64,000 nucleotides of DNA from CADEFX01 sp963840425 (GCA_963840425.1 CAWIYZ010000035.1:186001-250000); one strand, 5' to 3'; shown: positions 1-10,513, numbered from the stretch's first letter. The notes: generated by a model not told the origin, from the sequence alone. Program-made: numbers and translations.

Positions 1-136
1 TCACCTTGTCGGCGGCTTTGATTCTGCTCCGACGGGGCTCCCTGTCAAAATTGTGCGGCGCGCGATCATGCGAGTTGAACTCGAAGCCATCGTGATGGAA
101 GACGAGCCGATGATCCAATTCTAGCGTGCGCAGCAT
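1..136 (-). CDS. Hypothetical protein, N-terminal part only (runs off the left edge)
   Basis: An open frame starts with ATG at 136 and reads leftwards with no stop for 45 codons to the window edge. AGGA lies about 9 bases before the ATG. The visible peptide begins MLRTLELDHRLVFHHDGFEF. It lies 48 bases after the stop of the glycosyltransferase gene, on the same strand, so it could be the next gene of that operon. I do not recognise the family and too little is visible to assign one. Confidence 0.4.
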   Translation of the reverse strand, partial: MLRTLELDHRLVFHHDGFEFNSHDRAPHNFDREPRRSRIKAADKV

Positions 137-184
137 GTATCTGATCCTGTGCGGCCGGATTTCGATATGAGACAAACTCGATGG

Positions 185-1186
185 TCATTGCTGCAAGCCC
201 AGAACGGGGCCGAGCCTGGCAGCATACATCTGCCAGGAAAATGCTCGTATGGCCTCAGTAGCGTTCCGAGCAAGGTTGGCCGCCCGCGCATTGTCGCTGA
301 GCAACCGCTCAACCGCAGCCGATATTGCGGACGCGGAAGGTTTTTCCAGCACCACGGCCGTCTCCCCATCCCGCGCGAATGCCGTTGTCCCGTGCGGCGT
401 GCAGATCAGCGGCACACCGCTCGCCATGGCCTCAGCGGCGAAATTCGACCATCCGCCGCGCATCTCCGTGTGCACAGCGATATCGATGTTGCGATAAAAG
501 CTCGGCAGCTCGTCCTCGAACAGGACGCCGACGCGCTCGATACGCGGCATGCGTCGCAAATCAGGGCGTGCATCGAGGAGTGCATCGGCATTGCCCAGCA
601 GCTTCAGACTCACATTATCCGGCAGCAATGCCAGGGCATCGACAAGCGCCTCTGCGTTCTTGTTGGCGAGGCCACCCAGCACAATCGGACCGCTCTGCTC
701 ACGCGGGCGCTCATCGGTGGGGTGGAAACGGTCGATGTCCACCGCACCCAGAACTGTGTGAAACCGCTCAGCTTGAAACTGCGTATAGGTGCCCGGCGGC
801 CAAGCCAGATTGTTGAATATCACCAGATGCGGCTGGAAGGTCCGGTTCACATGAAGGAAGCGCGGCTTCATACTCTGATCGTTCAGAACATGCTGGATTC
901 TCCGGCCGAAGCGGGGATCGCGAAACCGGGCCAACCGATCGATGGTCTGGTCGCTAAAGCCGGCGCCGGGCACCATCACGAAATGCCAGCGCTGCGCCGC
1001 GCATTCGGTGAAACTCAGCACCGGAAAGCGTGAGGGCCAATGCGCGACCGGATGATCCGCCAGGCAAACGTAGACAAGCTCGTACTCTGCCGCCGACAAG
1101 GCACGACCCAAACGCTCGAAGCGCAGCATGCCACCCGAGAGAATGAGCTCCTCGCAGGCAACGAGAATGCGCTTGCGCAAGGCCAT
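185..1186 (-). CDS. Glycosyltransferase family 4-like protein
   Basis: A 333-residue protein that looks like a GT-B fold glycosyltransferase moving a sugar from a nucleotide donor to an unknown acceptor. The C-terminal half carries the GT4 pattern: a conserved acidic/glycine stretch around EMRGGWSNFAAEAMASGVPL, then a C-terminal helix region. The ATG at 1186 overlaps the TGA of the upstream antiporter gene (TGATG), which implies translational coupling; a GTG one codon upstream is the alternative start. The family call rests on the C-terminal donor-binding pattern; the N-terminal half is divergent and the acceptor cannot be inferred. Confidence 0.7.
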   Translation of the reverse strand: MALRKRILVACEELILSGGMLRFERLGRALSAAEYELVYVCLADHPVAHWPSRFPVLSFTECAAQRWHFVMVPGAGFSDQTIDRLARFRDPRFGRRIQHVLNDQSMKPRFLHVNRTFQPHLVIFNNLAWPPGTYTQFQAERFHTVLGAVDIDRFHPTDERPREQSGPIVLGGLANKNAEALVDALALLPDNVSLKLLGNADALLDARPDLRRMPRIERVGVLFEDELPSFYRNIDIAVHTEMRGGWSNFAAEAMASGVPLICTPHGTTAFARDGETAVVLEKPSASAISAAVERLLSDNARAANLARNATEAIRAFSWQMYAARLGPVLGLQQ

Positions 1187-2985
1187 CACCCATCCCCGGC
1201 CCGGCGGCGCTGGCTCGGCCGGAAGGCCAGCGTGTCGCGTCCGGCTGCCGCCTGCAGCACCACGCGATATTCGTCGCGCTTCTCATGGATGGACGCGATC
1301 ACCGGCCCGGTCGGCACGCCGAGCCCCACAAGTGCCGCTTCCGAAAGCTGTAGGCTGGCCTCGATCGTCTCCGGCACCGCATCGGTCACGCCCAGCTCAT
1401 AGAGATGGCTCGCATGCTCCGCGTCGCGGGCGCGCGCAACAATGACGATATCGCTGCGCAGACTGCGCACGATCCCGACCAGCTCGTCGATCTCCTGCTG
1501 CAGATGAATGGTGAGGATGACCGCTTCCGCCTCGTCGATACCGCACCGCTTGAGGAACTCGGGGTTCTTGGCGTCACCGAAGTAGATCGGCCTGCCACGG
1601 CGGCGCCAGGCCGCCACCACCTTGGCATCGCGCTCGGTGACGAGGTGTTGCACGCCATGGCGCGTCAGCATGTCCGATACGAGCTCGCCGACGCGCCCGT
1701 GGCCGATGACGATGGCACTGGGCACCATGTCGTCCGGCGGCATCTCCAGCAACAACGGCTCCAAGGGCGGGGCGGGTATGAGCCTTCTCGCAAGCCAGCG
1801 CCCCGCTCGATCGAGCAGTGGGATGAGGACCATGGTGAGCGTCGTAATGGCGACGGCGAAGCTGCCGATCCCCGCCTGTATGACCCCATAGGCCATGCCG
1901 AGGCCGATGGCGATGAAAGCGAATTCGCCACCAGCCGCCAGCAGAAACGCGCTCTCGATGGAGCCGCGCCAGGAAAGCGAAAAGAGACGGGCCAAGCCGA
2001 ATACGATCATCCCTTTGAGCAGCAGCAGCGCGGTGGTTGCGCCGAGCACCGGCGCCAGATTCTGCGCCAGCCAGCCGAGATCGAGCCCCATTCCGACCGT
2101 GAAGAAGAAGACGCCGAGCAGGAGCCCTTTGAACGGCTCGATCGTTGCCTCGATGGCCTTGCGATATTCCGTCTCCGCCAGCAGCAGTCCTGCCAAAAAT
2201 GCGCCAATCGACATCGACAGGCCGGCTGCCGCCGATAGCAGCCCGCTACCGACGGCGACGAGCAGCGTCGCGGCCACGAACATTTCCACGCTGGCGCTCG
2301 AGGTGACCAGCCGGAACAGCGGCCGCATGACGATCCATCCCGCCGCGAGAATAATAGCAACGGCCAGCCCAGCATGGCCGAATGCTTTAGCGATGTTGAC
2401 GGCCAGGGAGCCGTGCTGGCCTTCGCCGAGAATTGCCACCAGGAACAACAGCGGCATGACCGCGAGATCTTGCAGCAGCAGGATGGCAAAGCTCACGCGG
2501 CCGGTTGCGGTGGTGAAGCGCCGTTGCTGGGCCAACACCTCCACGATGATTGCGGTCGACGACAATGCCAAGCTGGCGCCGATGATCACCGCGCTGCCCG
2601 CCTTGGCGCCAAGCGCAGCCGCCACCAGAGCGATCAGGACGGTCGAGATCAGGACTTGCAGCGTACCGAGCCCGAAGACCAGCCGCCGCATGGTCAGCAT
2701 GCGCGCGGGGGACAGCTCGAGCCCGATTAGAAACAGCAGAAACACCACACCGAGCTCGCCGATGATGCCGAGCCCCCTCTCCTCCGCCACGGTGATCCAG
2801 TGCAGTTGAGGGATTGCATCGGCAAATGCCCCGAGGCCCTTCGGACCCAGCACAGTACCGGCCAGCAGGAACGCCAGCACCGGGCTCACCCTCCACCGCT
2901 TGACGAGCGGCACGATGACGGCGGCCGTTGCCAAGACGATCATGGCATCCTTGAAGATGGCTGGATCGAAGGGTGCTGCAGCCAT
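1186..2985 (-). CDS. CPA2 family monovalent cation/proton antiporter with RCK/TrkA-N domain (KefB-like)
   Basis: A 599-residue inner-membrane antiporter. The first ~390 residues are a run of hydrophobic helices typical of the Na/K:H exchanger fold (for example the GELGVVFLLFLIGLELSPAR segment). After them comes a Rossmann RCK_N domain with the nucleotide-binding glycine motif GHGRVGELV and downstream TERDAKVV. K+/H+ exchange is inferred from the KefB/KefC relatives. The start was placed at the ATG at 2985, directly before a hydrophobic helix and 7 bases after the stop of the preceding antiporter gene; a longer frame to 3102 would overlap that gene. It is coupled to the downstream glycosyltransferase. 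Confidence 0.88.
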   Translation of the reverse strand: MAAAPFDPAIFKDAMIVLATAAVIVPLVKRWRVSPVLAFLLAGTVLGPKGLGAFADAIPQLHWITVAEERGLGIIGELGVVFLLFLIGLELSPARMLTMRRLVFGLGTLQVLISTVLIALVAAALGAKAGSAVIIGASLALSSTAIIVEVLAQQRRFTTATGRVSFAILLLQDLAVMPLLFLVAILGEGQHGSLAVNIAKAFGHAGLAVAIILAAGWIVMRPLFRLVTSSASVEMFVAATLLVAVGSGLLSAAAGLSMSIGAFLAGLLLAETEYRKAIEATIEPFKGLLLGVFFFTVGMGLDLGWLAQNLAPVLGATTALLLLKGMIVFGLARLFSLSWRGSIESAFLLAAGGEFAFIAIGLGMAYGVIQAGIGSFAVAITTLTMVLIPLLDRAGRWLARRLIPAPPLEPLLLEMPPDDMVPSAIVIGHGRVGELVSDMLTRHGVQHLVTERDAKVVAAWRRRGRPIYFGDAKNPEFLKRCGIDEAEAVILTIHLQQEIDELVGIVRSLRSDIVIVARARDAEHASHLYELGVTDAVPETIEASLQLSEAALVGLGVPTGPVIASIHEKRDEYRVVLQAAAGRDTLAFRPSQRRRAGDG

Positions 2986-2992
2986 TGTCAAA

Positions 2993-4699
2993 CTATCCGC
3001 TGAGGCGCGTTTGTGAGTCCCCTGGGCGGGGTCTTGAAGATACATCGCCCAGCATGGCACGAGCGATCTCGTGCTCGCCCATGATGACCTTGCTGGCACC
3101 ATGCATCATGAGATGCTCCGTCTCCTCCTCCGAATGCGACCGAGCAATGATCAGCAGATTCGGATTGGCAGAGCGAGCCTGCGCTACGACCTGGCCGCCT
3201 TCGAAGGCGTCCGGAATGGCTACAAGCAGACAGCGGGCAGCAGGCAGGTTGGCCGCCAGAAGAATGTCGCCGTCGGCCGCGTTGCCTGCAATCGTCTCCA
3301 GGCCACTCTGTCTCTGTTGCACGGCCACATCCTCGTTCTCCTCGATCAGCAGGAGAGGCACGTTCTCGGCCCGGAGAGCGCTGCTCACCACGCTGCCCAC
3401 GCGCCCGTGCCCGACCAATACGACGTGGTCGGTGAGCGCTGTGGCCGGAATGGGCTCTCGGCCGAGTTCGCCGCCTGCCGAGACTTTGGAGGTCGGACCT
3501 TCTGGAGCGACTTCCTTCCTCGCCAAGTACCAGTCGAGCGCCGCGAACAGCAACGGGTTGAGGAGGATCGACAGCAGCGCGCCGGCAAGGACCAGATCGC
3601 GTGCGCGTTCGGGCATCAGAGCGAGACCCACTCCAAGGCCCGCCAGGATGAAGGAGAACTCGCCGATCTGCGCGAGGCTCGCGGATATGGTGAGGGCAGT
3701 CGACGCTGGATGTCCGAACAGGCGAACGATCAGAAACGCGGCCACGGACTTGCCAACGACAATGATGAGTACGGTAACAAGAACCGGCCCCAGGTCCCGA
3801 ACCAAGATGCCAGGATCGAACAGCATGCCCACCGAGACGAAGAACAGCACGGCGAAGGCATCTCGAAGAGGCAGCAATTCGTTGGCGGCGCGCTGGCTAA
3901 GCTCCGACTCGCTCAGGATCATGCCGGCGAAGAATGCGCCGAGCGCGAAGGACACGTCGAAGAGTATGGATGCACCGTAGGCAACCCCCAATGCAATGGC
4001 GAGCACGGACAGGCGAAAAAGCTCGCGCGACCCGCTGTGCGCAACATAGTGCAGAACCCAGGGAATGACCCGCTTGCCGATCAGCAGCATGAAGGCAACG
4101 AAAGCCGCCACCTTGCCGAGCGTGAGGGCAATCTGCAGGGCGAGCGTCCCGAAGCTCACCCCGCTGCTGCCTTTGAGCACCCCAGCGAGCGCCGGCAGCA
4201 TGACGAGGGTGAGCACCATGGCGAAATCTTCCACAACAAGCCAGCCTACTGCGATGCGCCCGCGCTCGGTGTCGACAAGCCGCCGCTCCTGGAGCGCCTT
4301 GAGCAGCACCACCGTGCTGGCCACCGACAGCGCCAGGCCAAACACCAGGCCCGCCCCGAAGCTCCAGCCCAGCGCATAGGCCAGGACCATGCCGAGCAAT
4401 GTCGCGCTCGCGATCTGCGCCACCGCTCCCGGGATGGCAATGGCTCTAACCGAGAGCAGATCCTCCATAGTGAAGTGCAGCCCAACGCCGAACATGAGGA
4501 GGATGACGCCGATCTCGGCGAGGTCATTGGCGAGGCCCTGATCGGCGACAAAGCCAGGTGTGAAGGGTCCGACCAGGATGCCAGCGATCAGGTATCCTAC
4601 CAGGGGCGAGATGCGCAGGCGGTTGGCAAGAGCGCCGAAAACAAACGCCAGCACCAGGCCCACCACGATCGTAGAGATCAGGGGGGTGTGATGCGGCAT
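2993..4699 (-). CDS. ybaL: YbaL/KefB-type cation:proton antiporter with TrkA-N domain
   Basis: A 568-residue CPA2 antiporter close in length and sequence to E. coli YbaL (558 residues). The N-terminus MPHHTPLISTIVVGLVLAFV and the LGYLIAGILVGPFTPGFVAD-type region match that family strongly from memory. About 12 membrane helices are followed by a Rossmann RCK_N domain with GHGRVGSVV. The start is the ATG at 4699, since upstream in-frame residues are polar and do not match the family. It is followed 7 bases later by a second, more distant CPA2 antiporter, so the two may act together in potassium or pH homeostasis; that partnership is inference from the operon. Confidence 0.88.
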   Translation of the reverse strand: MPHHTPLISTIVVGLVLAFVFGALANRLRISPLVGYLIAGILVGPFTPGFVADQGLANDLAEIGVILLMFGVGLHFTMEDLLSVRAIAIPGAVAQIASATLLGMVLAYALGWSFGAGLVFGLALSVASTVVLLKALQERRLVDTERGRIAVGWLVVEDFAMVLTLVMLPALAGVLKGSSGVSFGTLALQIALTLGKVAAFVAFMLLIGKRVIPWVLHYVAHSGSRELFRLSVLAIALGVAYGASILFDVSFALGAFFAGMILSESELSQRAANELLPLRDAFAVLFFVSVGMLFDPGILVRDLGPVLVTVLIIVVGKSVAAFLIVRLFGHPASTALTISASLAQIGEFSFILAGLGVGLALMPERARDLVLAGALLSILLNPLLFAALDWYLARKEVAPEGPTSKVSAGGELGREPIPATALTDHVVLVGHGRVGSVVSSALRAENVPLLLIEENEDVAVQQRQSGLETIAGNAADGDILLAANLPAARCLLVAIPDAFEGGQVVAQARSANPNLLIIARSHSEEETEHLMMHGASKVIMGEHEIARAMLGDVSSRPRPGDSQTRLSG

Positions 4700-4789
4700 T
4701 CCTGTGTCCCCTTCGCGTTCGCAAGCCACTATCGTCGGCGCCCGCTCGCGATCGGACCCCGCCGTCACTGAACGCGCCGTGCGTTCTCA

Positions 4790-7463
4790 TCAAGCGCCGA
4801 GCTTGGCCTCGATCGCCTTCAGCGCGGCATCTGCCCTCGTGCCATCAGGGCCGCCGGCCTGAGCCATGTCGGGACGGCCGCCGCCCCCCTTCCCGCCCAG
4901 CGCCTCGGCGCCAGCCTTGACCAGATCGACGGCGCTCAAGCTCTTGGTGAGATCGTCGGTGACGCCGACAGCGAGACCGGCCTTGCCGTCCTCGGTGACG
5001 CCGACAATCGCAACCACGCCTGATCCAACCTGCTTCTTACCATCGTCGACGAGGCCACGCAGGTCCTTGGGGTTCAGGCCCTGCACTGTGCGCGCCAAGA
5101 GCTTGACGTTGCCTATTGTACGGATCGCGGTGGCGCCGGCGGCGCCGTTCGTCGATCCGGCCCCGAGGGCGGCTTGACGTTTCGCATCGGCAAGCTGCTT
5201 CTCGAGCCCTTTTCTCTCCTCGAGCAACGCCTTGACGCGCTCGACCACATCCTCAGACCGCGTGCGCATCAGGGCGGCAAGCTCGCGCATGCGCTCGTCC
5301 TGTTCGGCCAGGTGCGCCCGCGCGCCGCCCGCCGTCAGGGCCTCGAGGCGCCGCACGCCAGCTGCAGACGCGCTCTCGCCGACAATACGGATGAGGCCGA
5401 TGTCGCCGGTGCGCCGCACATGCGTGCCGCCGCACAGCTCCACGCTCCAAGCCTTGTTCGCTTTGGGTCCTGCCTCACCGAGACCCATGGAGACAACGCG
5501 CACCTCGTCACCGTATTTCTCGCCGAACAGCGCCATGGCGCCCGTCTGCATGGCGTCCTCCAGCGCCATCAGGCGCGTCTCGACTGGGGCGTTCTGCAGT
5601 ACGGCTGCGTTGGCCAAATCCTCGACCGCCTTGATCTCCTCCGCGCTGATAGGCTTGGGATGGGAGATGTCGAAGCGCAACCGCTCCGGTGCGACAAGCG
5701 AACCCTTTTGAGCGACGTGCGTGCCCAGGATCTGGCGCAGGGCCTCATGGATCAGATGCGTGGCGGAGTGGTTGGTGCGCGTGGCGCTGCGGCGCACATG
5801 ATCGACGGTCAGCTCCACCGCATCCCCGGTCTTGAAGCTGCCCAACTCGACGATGCCCGTGTGCACGATGAGGTCGCCCAGCTTCTTCTGCGTATCGATG
5901 ACGCGCAGCACCGAACCCTTGGGGCCTTTAATGGTCCCAGTGTCGCCGACCTGCCCGCCGGACTCCCCGTAAAATGGTGTCTGGTTGACAACGATCTGGC
6001 CCTCGTCGCCCTTGCTGAGCGACTTCGCCTCCTTGCCGCCCTTGAGGATCGCCCGGATTTCGGCCTCGGCCACTTCCGTGTCGTAGCCCAGGAACTCCGT
6101 GGCGCCGGTCTTCTCCTTGATCTCGAACCAGATGGTTTCTGTGGCCGCCTCGCCCGAGCCTTTCCACGCCCTGCGCGCCTCCTCCTTCTGTTTCTCCATC
6201 GCTACGTCGAAGGCCTTGGTATCGACGGCGATGCCGCGCGGCTTCAACGCATCCTGCGTCAGGTCGAGCGGGAAGCCAAACGTGTCGTAGAGCTTGAACG
6301 CGACGTCGCCGGAGAAGGTGTCGCCCTTCTTCAGGTCGCCGCTGGCCTCGGCCAGCAGACCCAGACCGCGCTCCAGCGTCTTGCGGAAGCGTGTCTCCTC
6401 CAGCTTCAACGTCTCGGTGATGAGCGGCTGCGCGCGCACCAGCTCGCCATATGTGTCACCCATCTGGCGCACGAGCGCCGGCACCAGTCGCCACATCAGC
6501 GGCTCCTTGGCACCCAGCAGATGCGCATGACGCATGGCGCGGCGCATGATGCGGCGGAGCACGTAGCCGCGACCCTCATTGGAGGGCAGCACTCCGTCGG
6601 CGATGAGAAAGCTCGTCGCGCGCAGATGGTCGGCGATTACCCGATGCGAGGCCTTGTGCTCGCCTGCCGCCTTCACTCCGGTCGCATCCTCCGATGCCGC
6701 GATCAGCGCCTTGAACAGATCGATCTCGTAGTTGTCGTGCGTGCCCTGCAGCACGGCCGAGATGCGCTCCAGCCCCATGCCCGTGTCGATGGAGGGCTTG
6801 GGCAGCGGCACGCGGTCGCCGGGCCCGCGCTGCTCGTATTGCATGAACACGAGATTCCAGATTTCGATGAAACGGTCGCCGTCGGCATCGGCCGATCCCG
6901 GTGGTCCACCCGGAATCTTTCGGTCCATGGTCGAAAAAGATCTCCGAGCACGGCCCGCAGGGTCCCGTATCGCCCGCCGACCAGAAGTTGTCGGAGGTCG
7001 CAATGCGGATGATCTTGTCGTCGCCAAAGCCTGTCAGCTTCTTCCAGATGCCGTAAGCCTCCTCGTCATCGTGATAGATCGTGACGACGAGCTTTTTGGG
7101 ATCGAGCCCGTACTCCTTGGTAATGAGCTCCCACGCCAGCGGGATCGCCTTCTCCTTGAAGTAGTCGCCGAACGAGAAGTTGCCGAGCATCTCGAAGAAC
7201 GTGTGATGCCTCGCCGTATAGCCGACGTTGTCGAGATCGTTGTGCTTGCCGCCGGCGCGCACGCACTTCTGCGACGTGGCTGCGCGCTTGTAGGGGCGCG
7301 CCTCCTGGCCCGTGAACACGTTCTTGAACTGCACCATGCCCGCGCTGGTGAACATCAGCGTGGGGTCATTGCGCGGCACGAGCGGCGAGGACGGAACGTG
7401 CTCATGCCCGTTCCTCTTGAAGAAATCCACGAAAGTGGAACGAATTTCGTTGACGCCCGTCAT
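4790..7463 (-). CDS. alaS: Alanyl-tRNA synthetase, interrupted by a +1 frameshift
   Basis: Charges tRNA-Ala with alanine in the cytoplasm. The N-terminal part starts at the ATG at 7463 (MTGVNEIRSTFVDFF) and contains the class II motif regions up to GPCGPCSEIFFDHGPK. The sequence then resumes in another frame at IPGGPPGSADADGDRFIEIW and continues through the editing domain (zinc-site HSATHLIHEALR and CGGTHV) to the C-Ala domain ending at 4790. The shift lies at about 6917-6923, near residue 181, where one surplus base in AAAGATTCC breaks the frame. Removing it gives one continuous AlaS of normal length (about 890 residues). Because alaS is normally essential, an artefact is more likely than a real lesion. 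Confidence 0.93.
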
Positions 7464-7713
7464 CGCTGCTGTCTCGTCTGCCGGCTGCTCGCCATTGGCG
7501 CTGAATGCACGCGGCGGCGGCCCAAGCCTCCGCCTCTCCCATGCCTGCGGAGCCAACCACCGACACGCGGATCAGCGGCCATGCCGCCGGGACTGATGCC
7601 CGTTCAGGACCGGATCGCCTCGCGATTTCACTTGTAACGGCGGCTGTCCGGCATGTCCACAAATGCGGCCGCTGCAGAGCCGTATGCCCCTTGATGGTCC
7701 GAAGGACCGGCTC

Positions 7714-9033
7714 TCATGGGCGCTCGGCTTGGCGCCTTTGCCGCAAACTCTGCCAATACTCGAGCCGCTTGCGGATCTCGCGCTCGAAGCCGCGCTCGGG
7801 CGGATCGTAGAATTGCTTGCGGCCCATGCCTTCAGGGAAATAGTCCTGCCCGGAGAACCCTTCCTCGGTGCTGTGATCGTAGGCGTAACCGGCACCGTAG
7901 CCTTCCTCGCGCATCAGCTTTGTCGGCGCGTTGAGGATGTGTTTGGGCGGTGCCAGACTGCCGCTCTCCTTGGCCGCAGCCTTCGCTGCACCATAGGCCA
8001 TATAGGCCGCATTCGACTTCGGTGCCGTGGCCAGATAAATCGTGGCCTGCGCCAGCGCCAGCTCACCCTCCGGCGTGCCCAGGAAGTCGTAGACATCCTT
8101 GGCCGCAAGCGCCTGCACCACCGCCTGCGGATCGGCGAGGCCGATGTCCTCGATCGCCATCCGGACCAGCCGGCGCGCCAGGAACAGCCGATCCTCGCCG
8201 CCGTCGAGCATGCGGCACAGCCAGTAGAGCGCGGCGTCGGGATCGGAGCCGCGTACCGCCTTGTGCAGCGCGCTGATCAGGTTGTAGTGCCCGTCACGGC
8301 TCTTGTCGTAGAGCGGGGCCCGGCGCTGCACGAGCTTGACCAGAGCCTCGCGCAACAACGGTTTCTGCCCCGGCGCAACAGCGGCAAAAATTTCCTCGGC
8401 CATGTTGAGCACGGCGCGTCCATCGCCGTCGGCCATGCCGCGTAGTGCCGTGCGCGCGTCGTCATCGAGCGGTAGCTCCCTGCCTTCCTCCGCCTCGGCA
8501 CGCCTCAGCAGCTCTCCCAGATGCTCCTCCTCCAGACGGTTGAGCGTGAGCACGGCGGCACGGCTCAAGAGCGCCGCGTTGAGCTCGAAGGACGGATTCT
8601 CGGTCGTGGCGCCGACGAGCGTGATGGTGCCGTCCTCCACGTGCGGCAGAAAGCTGTCCTGCTGCGCGCGGTTGAAACGATGGATCTCGTCGATGAACAG
8701 CAGCGTGCCCTTGCCGGTCTCGCGCCGCACACGCGCCCGATCGAAGGACTTACGTAGGTCCTGCACCCCCGAAAAGATGGCCGAGAGCTGCTCGAACTCG
8801 AGCCGGGTCTCGTTCGCCAGCAGGCGCGCGATCGTGGTTTTGCCGCTGCCCGGCGGGCCCCACAGGATCATGCTCTGGATGCGCCCGCTTTTCAGCATGC
8901 GCGTGAGCGTGCCGTCCTCTCCGACGAGGTGCTCCTGGCCGACGACATCGACCAGCCGCGTGGGCCGCAGCCGGTCGGCCAGCGGCCGTGGGGCACCCTT
9001 CTCCAGTCCTGCGGCTTCGAACAGTGTCGCCAT
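7714..9033 (-). CDS. rarA: Replication-associated recombination protein A (RarA/MgsA AAA+ ATPase)
   Basis: A 439-residue cytoplasmic AAA+ ATPase related to clamp-loader subunits, acting at stalled replication forks. Walker A GPPGSGKT is at residues 59-66 and Walker B LLFIDEIHRF near residue 110, followed by a sensor-1 region (GATTENPSFELN) and the MgsA C-terminal domain (HYNLISALHKAVRGSDPDAA) that distinguishes RarA from RuvB and DnaX. The start ATG at 9033 gives the family N-terminus. It sits 58 bases behind the DegP-like protease gene on the same strand, an arrangement I recall from other Rhizobiales, so the two may be co-transcribed. Confidence 0.93.
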   Translation of the reverse strand: MATLFEAAGLEKGAPRPLADRLRPTRLVDVVGQEHLVGEDGTLTRMLKSGRIQSMILWGPPGSGKTTIARLLANETRLEFEQLSAIFSGVQDLRKSFDRARVRRETGKGTLLFIDEIHRFNRAQQDSFLPHVEDGTITLVGATTENPSFELNAALLSRAAVLTLNRLEEEHLGELLRRAEAEEGRELPLDDDARTALRGMADGDGRAVLNMAEEIFAAVAPGQKPLLREALVKLVQRRAPLYDKSRDGHYNLISALHKAVRGSDPDAALYWLCRMLDGGEDRLFLARRLVRMAIEDIGLADPQAVVQALAAKDVYDFLGTPEGELALAQATIYLATAPKSNAAYMAYGAAKAAAKESGSLAPPKHILNAPTKLMREEGYGAGYAYDHSTEEGFSGQDYFPEGMGRKQFYDPPERGFEREIRKRLEYWQSLRQRRQAERP

Positions 9034-9091
9034 CAGCCGATCATATGCGCCATGGCCCTCACGGCCAAACCTAACGGCAACAGAGCGGACC

Positions 9092-10513
9092 CTACCCCGG
9101 CACTTGCAATTGCAGCGTGCGTCCGCCGCGTTTAACGGTCATCTGCCAGGACCGCTGACGCTGGCGCACCAAACCTTCGAGCGCCACTACGTTCTCGACA
9201 TCCGCGCCGCCCACCCGTGCAATGATGTCCCCGGCCTTGAAGCCCAGGCTGGCCGCCGTCGAGCCGTTGCGCACCGAAAGCACGACAACTCCGCCCTCCT
9301 CCTCGAGACCCAACTCGTCCGCCGTTGCCGGCAGGAGGTTGGCGATCCGCGCGCCGTCCAACGGATGCTGCCCCGAAAGATTGCGCACGTCGTCCTTGCC
9401 GGCCTTGGGCGGCGGCCTCAGCGCGACATCCACGGTCATCTTCCGCCCCTTACGCAGCACGTCGAGACGCGAGGCGTTGCCGATCCCGCGGGTCGTCAGC
9501 CGGTAGGTGACGCTGCGCGGATCCGCCACCTCGGTGCCGTCGACGCCGACAACCACGTCGCCGGCGGCAAGGCCCGCCTGGGCAGCCGGGCCCCCGGCGT
9601 GCACGCGCGCGACAAGCGCGCCAGTCGCCCGATCTAGGCCGAGGCCCTCGGCAATGTCGCGCGTCACCGCCTCGAGCCTCGCGCCGAGCCACGGCCGCTC
9701 GAGCTTGCGTCCCGCCACGGCGTTCTCGACCACCAACTTGACCAGGTTGGAGGGAATGGCGAAGCCGATGCCGTGCGATCCGCCCGAGCGCGAATAGATG
9801 GCCGTGTTGATGCCGACGAGCCGGCCGGCCATGTCGACCAGCGCGCCGCCGGAGTTTCCGGGGTTGATAGCGGCGTCGGTCTGAATGAAGACCTGGGCAT
9901 CGGACTGACCGATCTCGGTGCGCGCCAGCGCCGACACGATGCCTTGCGTTACCGTCTGTCCGACGCCGAAGGGATTGCCAATGGCCAGCACCATGTCGCC
10001 GACCTCCAGAGCATCCGAGTCCTCGAACTCGAGGAAGGGGAAACGGCTCTCGCCACCTTCGATCTTGAGAACCGTAATGTCCGTCTTCTCGTCCTGCTGC
10101 AGCACCTTGGCATCGAACTCGCGCTTGTCGGCAAGCACGAGCCTAATTTCCGTCGAACCGCCGAGCTTCACCACGTGCGTGTTGGTAACCACGACGCCGT
10201 CGGCGGAGACGATGACACCCGAGCCGAGCGAGCTCTGCATGCGCTCGGTGGGCATGCCGAACCGCTCGCCGAAGAAGCGCCGGAATACCGGATCATCGGC
10301 GAACGGCGACTGCACCTGTACGCGGCCGCGGGCAAAGACGTTGACCACAGCGGGCGACGATCTTTTGACGATGGGCGCGAAGGAGTACTGGGCGGCCTCG
10401 CGTGATGGTGGAACGACCTTGCGCTGCGCCAGCGTGGGACCGGCAGTGAGCGTTACGGATAGCGCTAAACAGATCAGGGCCGGCAAAGTCTGTTGTCGCG
10501 GCCGCATTGTCAT
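9092..10513 (-). CDS. DegP/HtrA-like periplasmic serine endoprotease with two PDZ domains
   Basis: A 473-residue exported quality-control protease. Residues 1-29 form a signal peptide ending in ALA-like TLAQ. The trypsin-like domain shows the full triad: His113 in TNTHVV, Asp145 in KTDITV and Ser221 in NPGNSGGAL. Two PDZ domains follow (about residues 270-360 and 385-470). The ATG at 10513 was chosen because it begins the signal peptide; the frame stays open further upstream only because it runs through the broken regulator gene. It lies upstream of rarA on the same strand. Confidence 0.92.
   Translation of the reverse strand: MTMRPRQQTLPALICLALSVTLTAGPTLAQRKVVPPSREAAQYSFAPIVKRSSPAVVNVFARGRVQVQSPFADDPVFRRFFGERFGMPTERMQSSLGSGVIVSADGVVVTNTHVVKLGGSTEIRLVLADKREFDAKVLQQDEKTDITVLKIEGGESRFPFLEFEDSDALEVGDMVLAIGNPFGVGQTVTQGIVSALARTEIGQSDAQVFIQTDAAINPGNSGGALVDMAGRLVGINTAIYSRSGGSHGIGFAIPSNLVKLVVENAVAGRKLERPWLGARLEAVTRDIAEGLGLDRATGALVARVHAGGPAAQAGLAAGDVVVGVDGTEVADPRSVTYRLTTRGIGNASRLDVLRKGRKMTVDVALRPPPKAGKDDVRNLSGQHPLDGARIANLLPATADELGLEEEGGVVVLSVRNGSTAASLGFKAGDIIARVGGADVENVVALEGLVRQRQRSWQMTVKRGGRTLQLQVPG

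Noticed and set aside
149..1033. Long plus-strand frame opposite the glycosyltransferase
   Set aside because: It is antisense to a conserved gene, has no recognisable protein features and an Arg/His/Gln-rich composition typical of a shadow frame in high-GC DNA.
5174..7012. Long plus-strand frame opposite alaS
   Set aside because: Antisense to a conserved gene and without signal, domain or ribosome-binding site.
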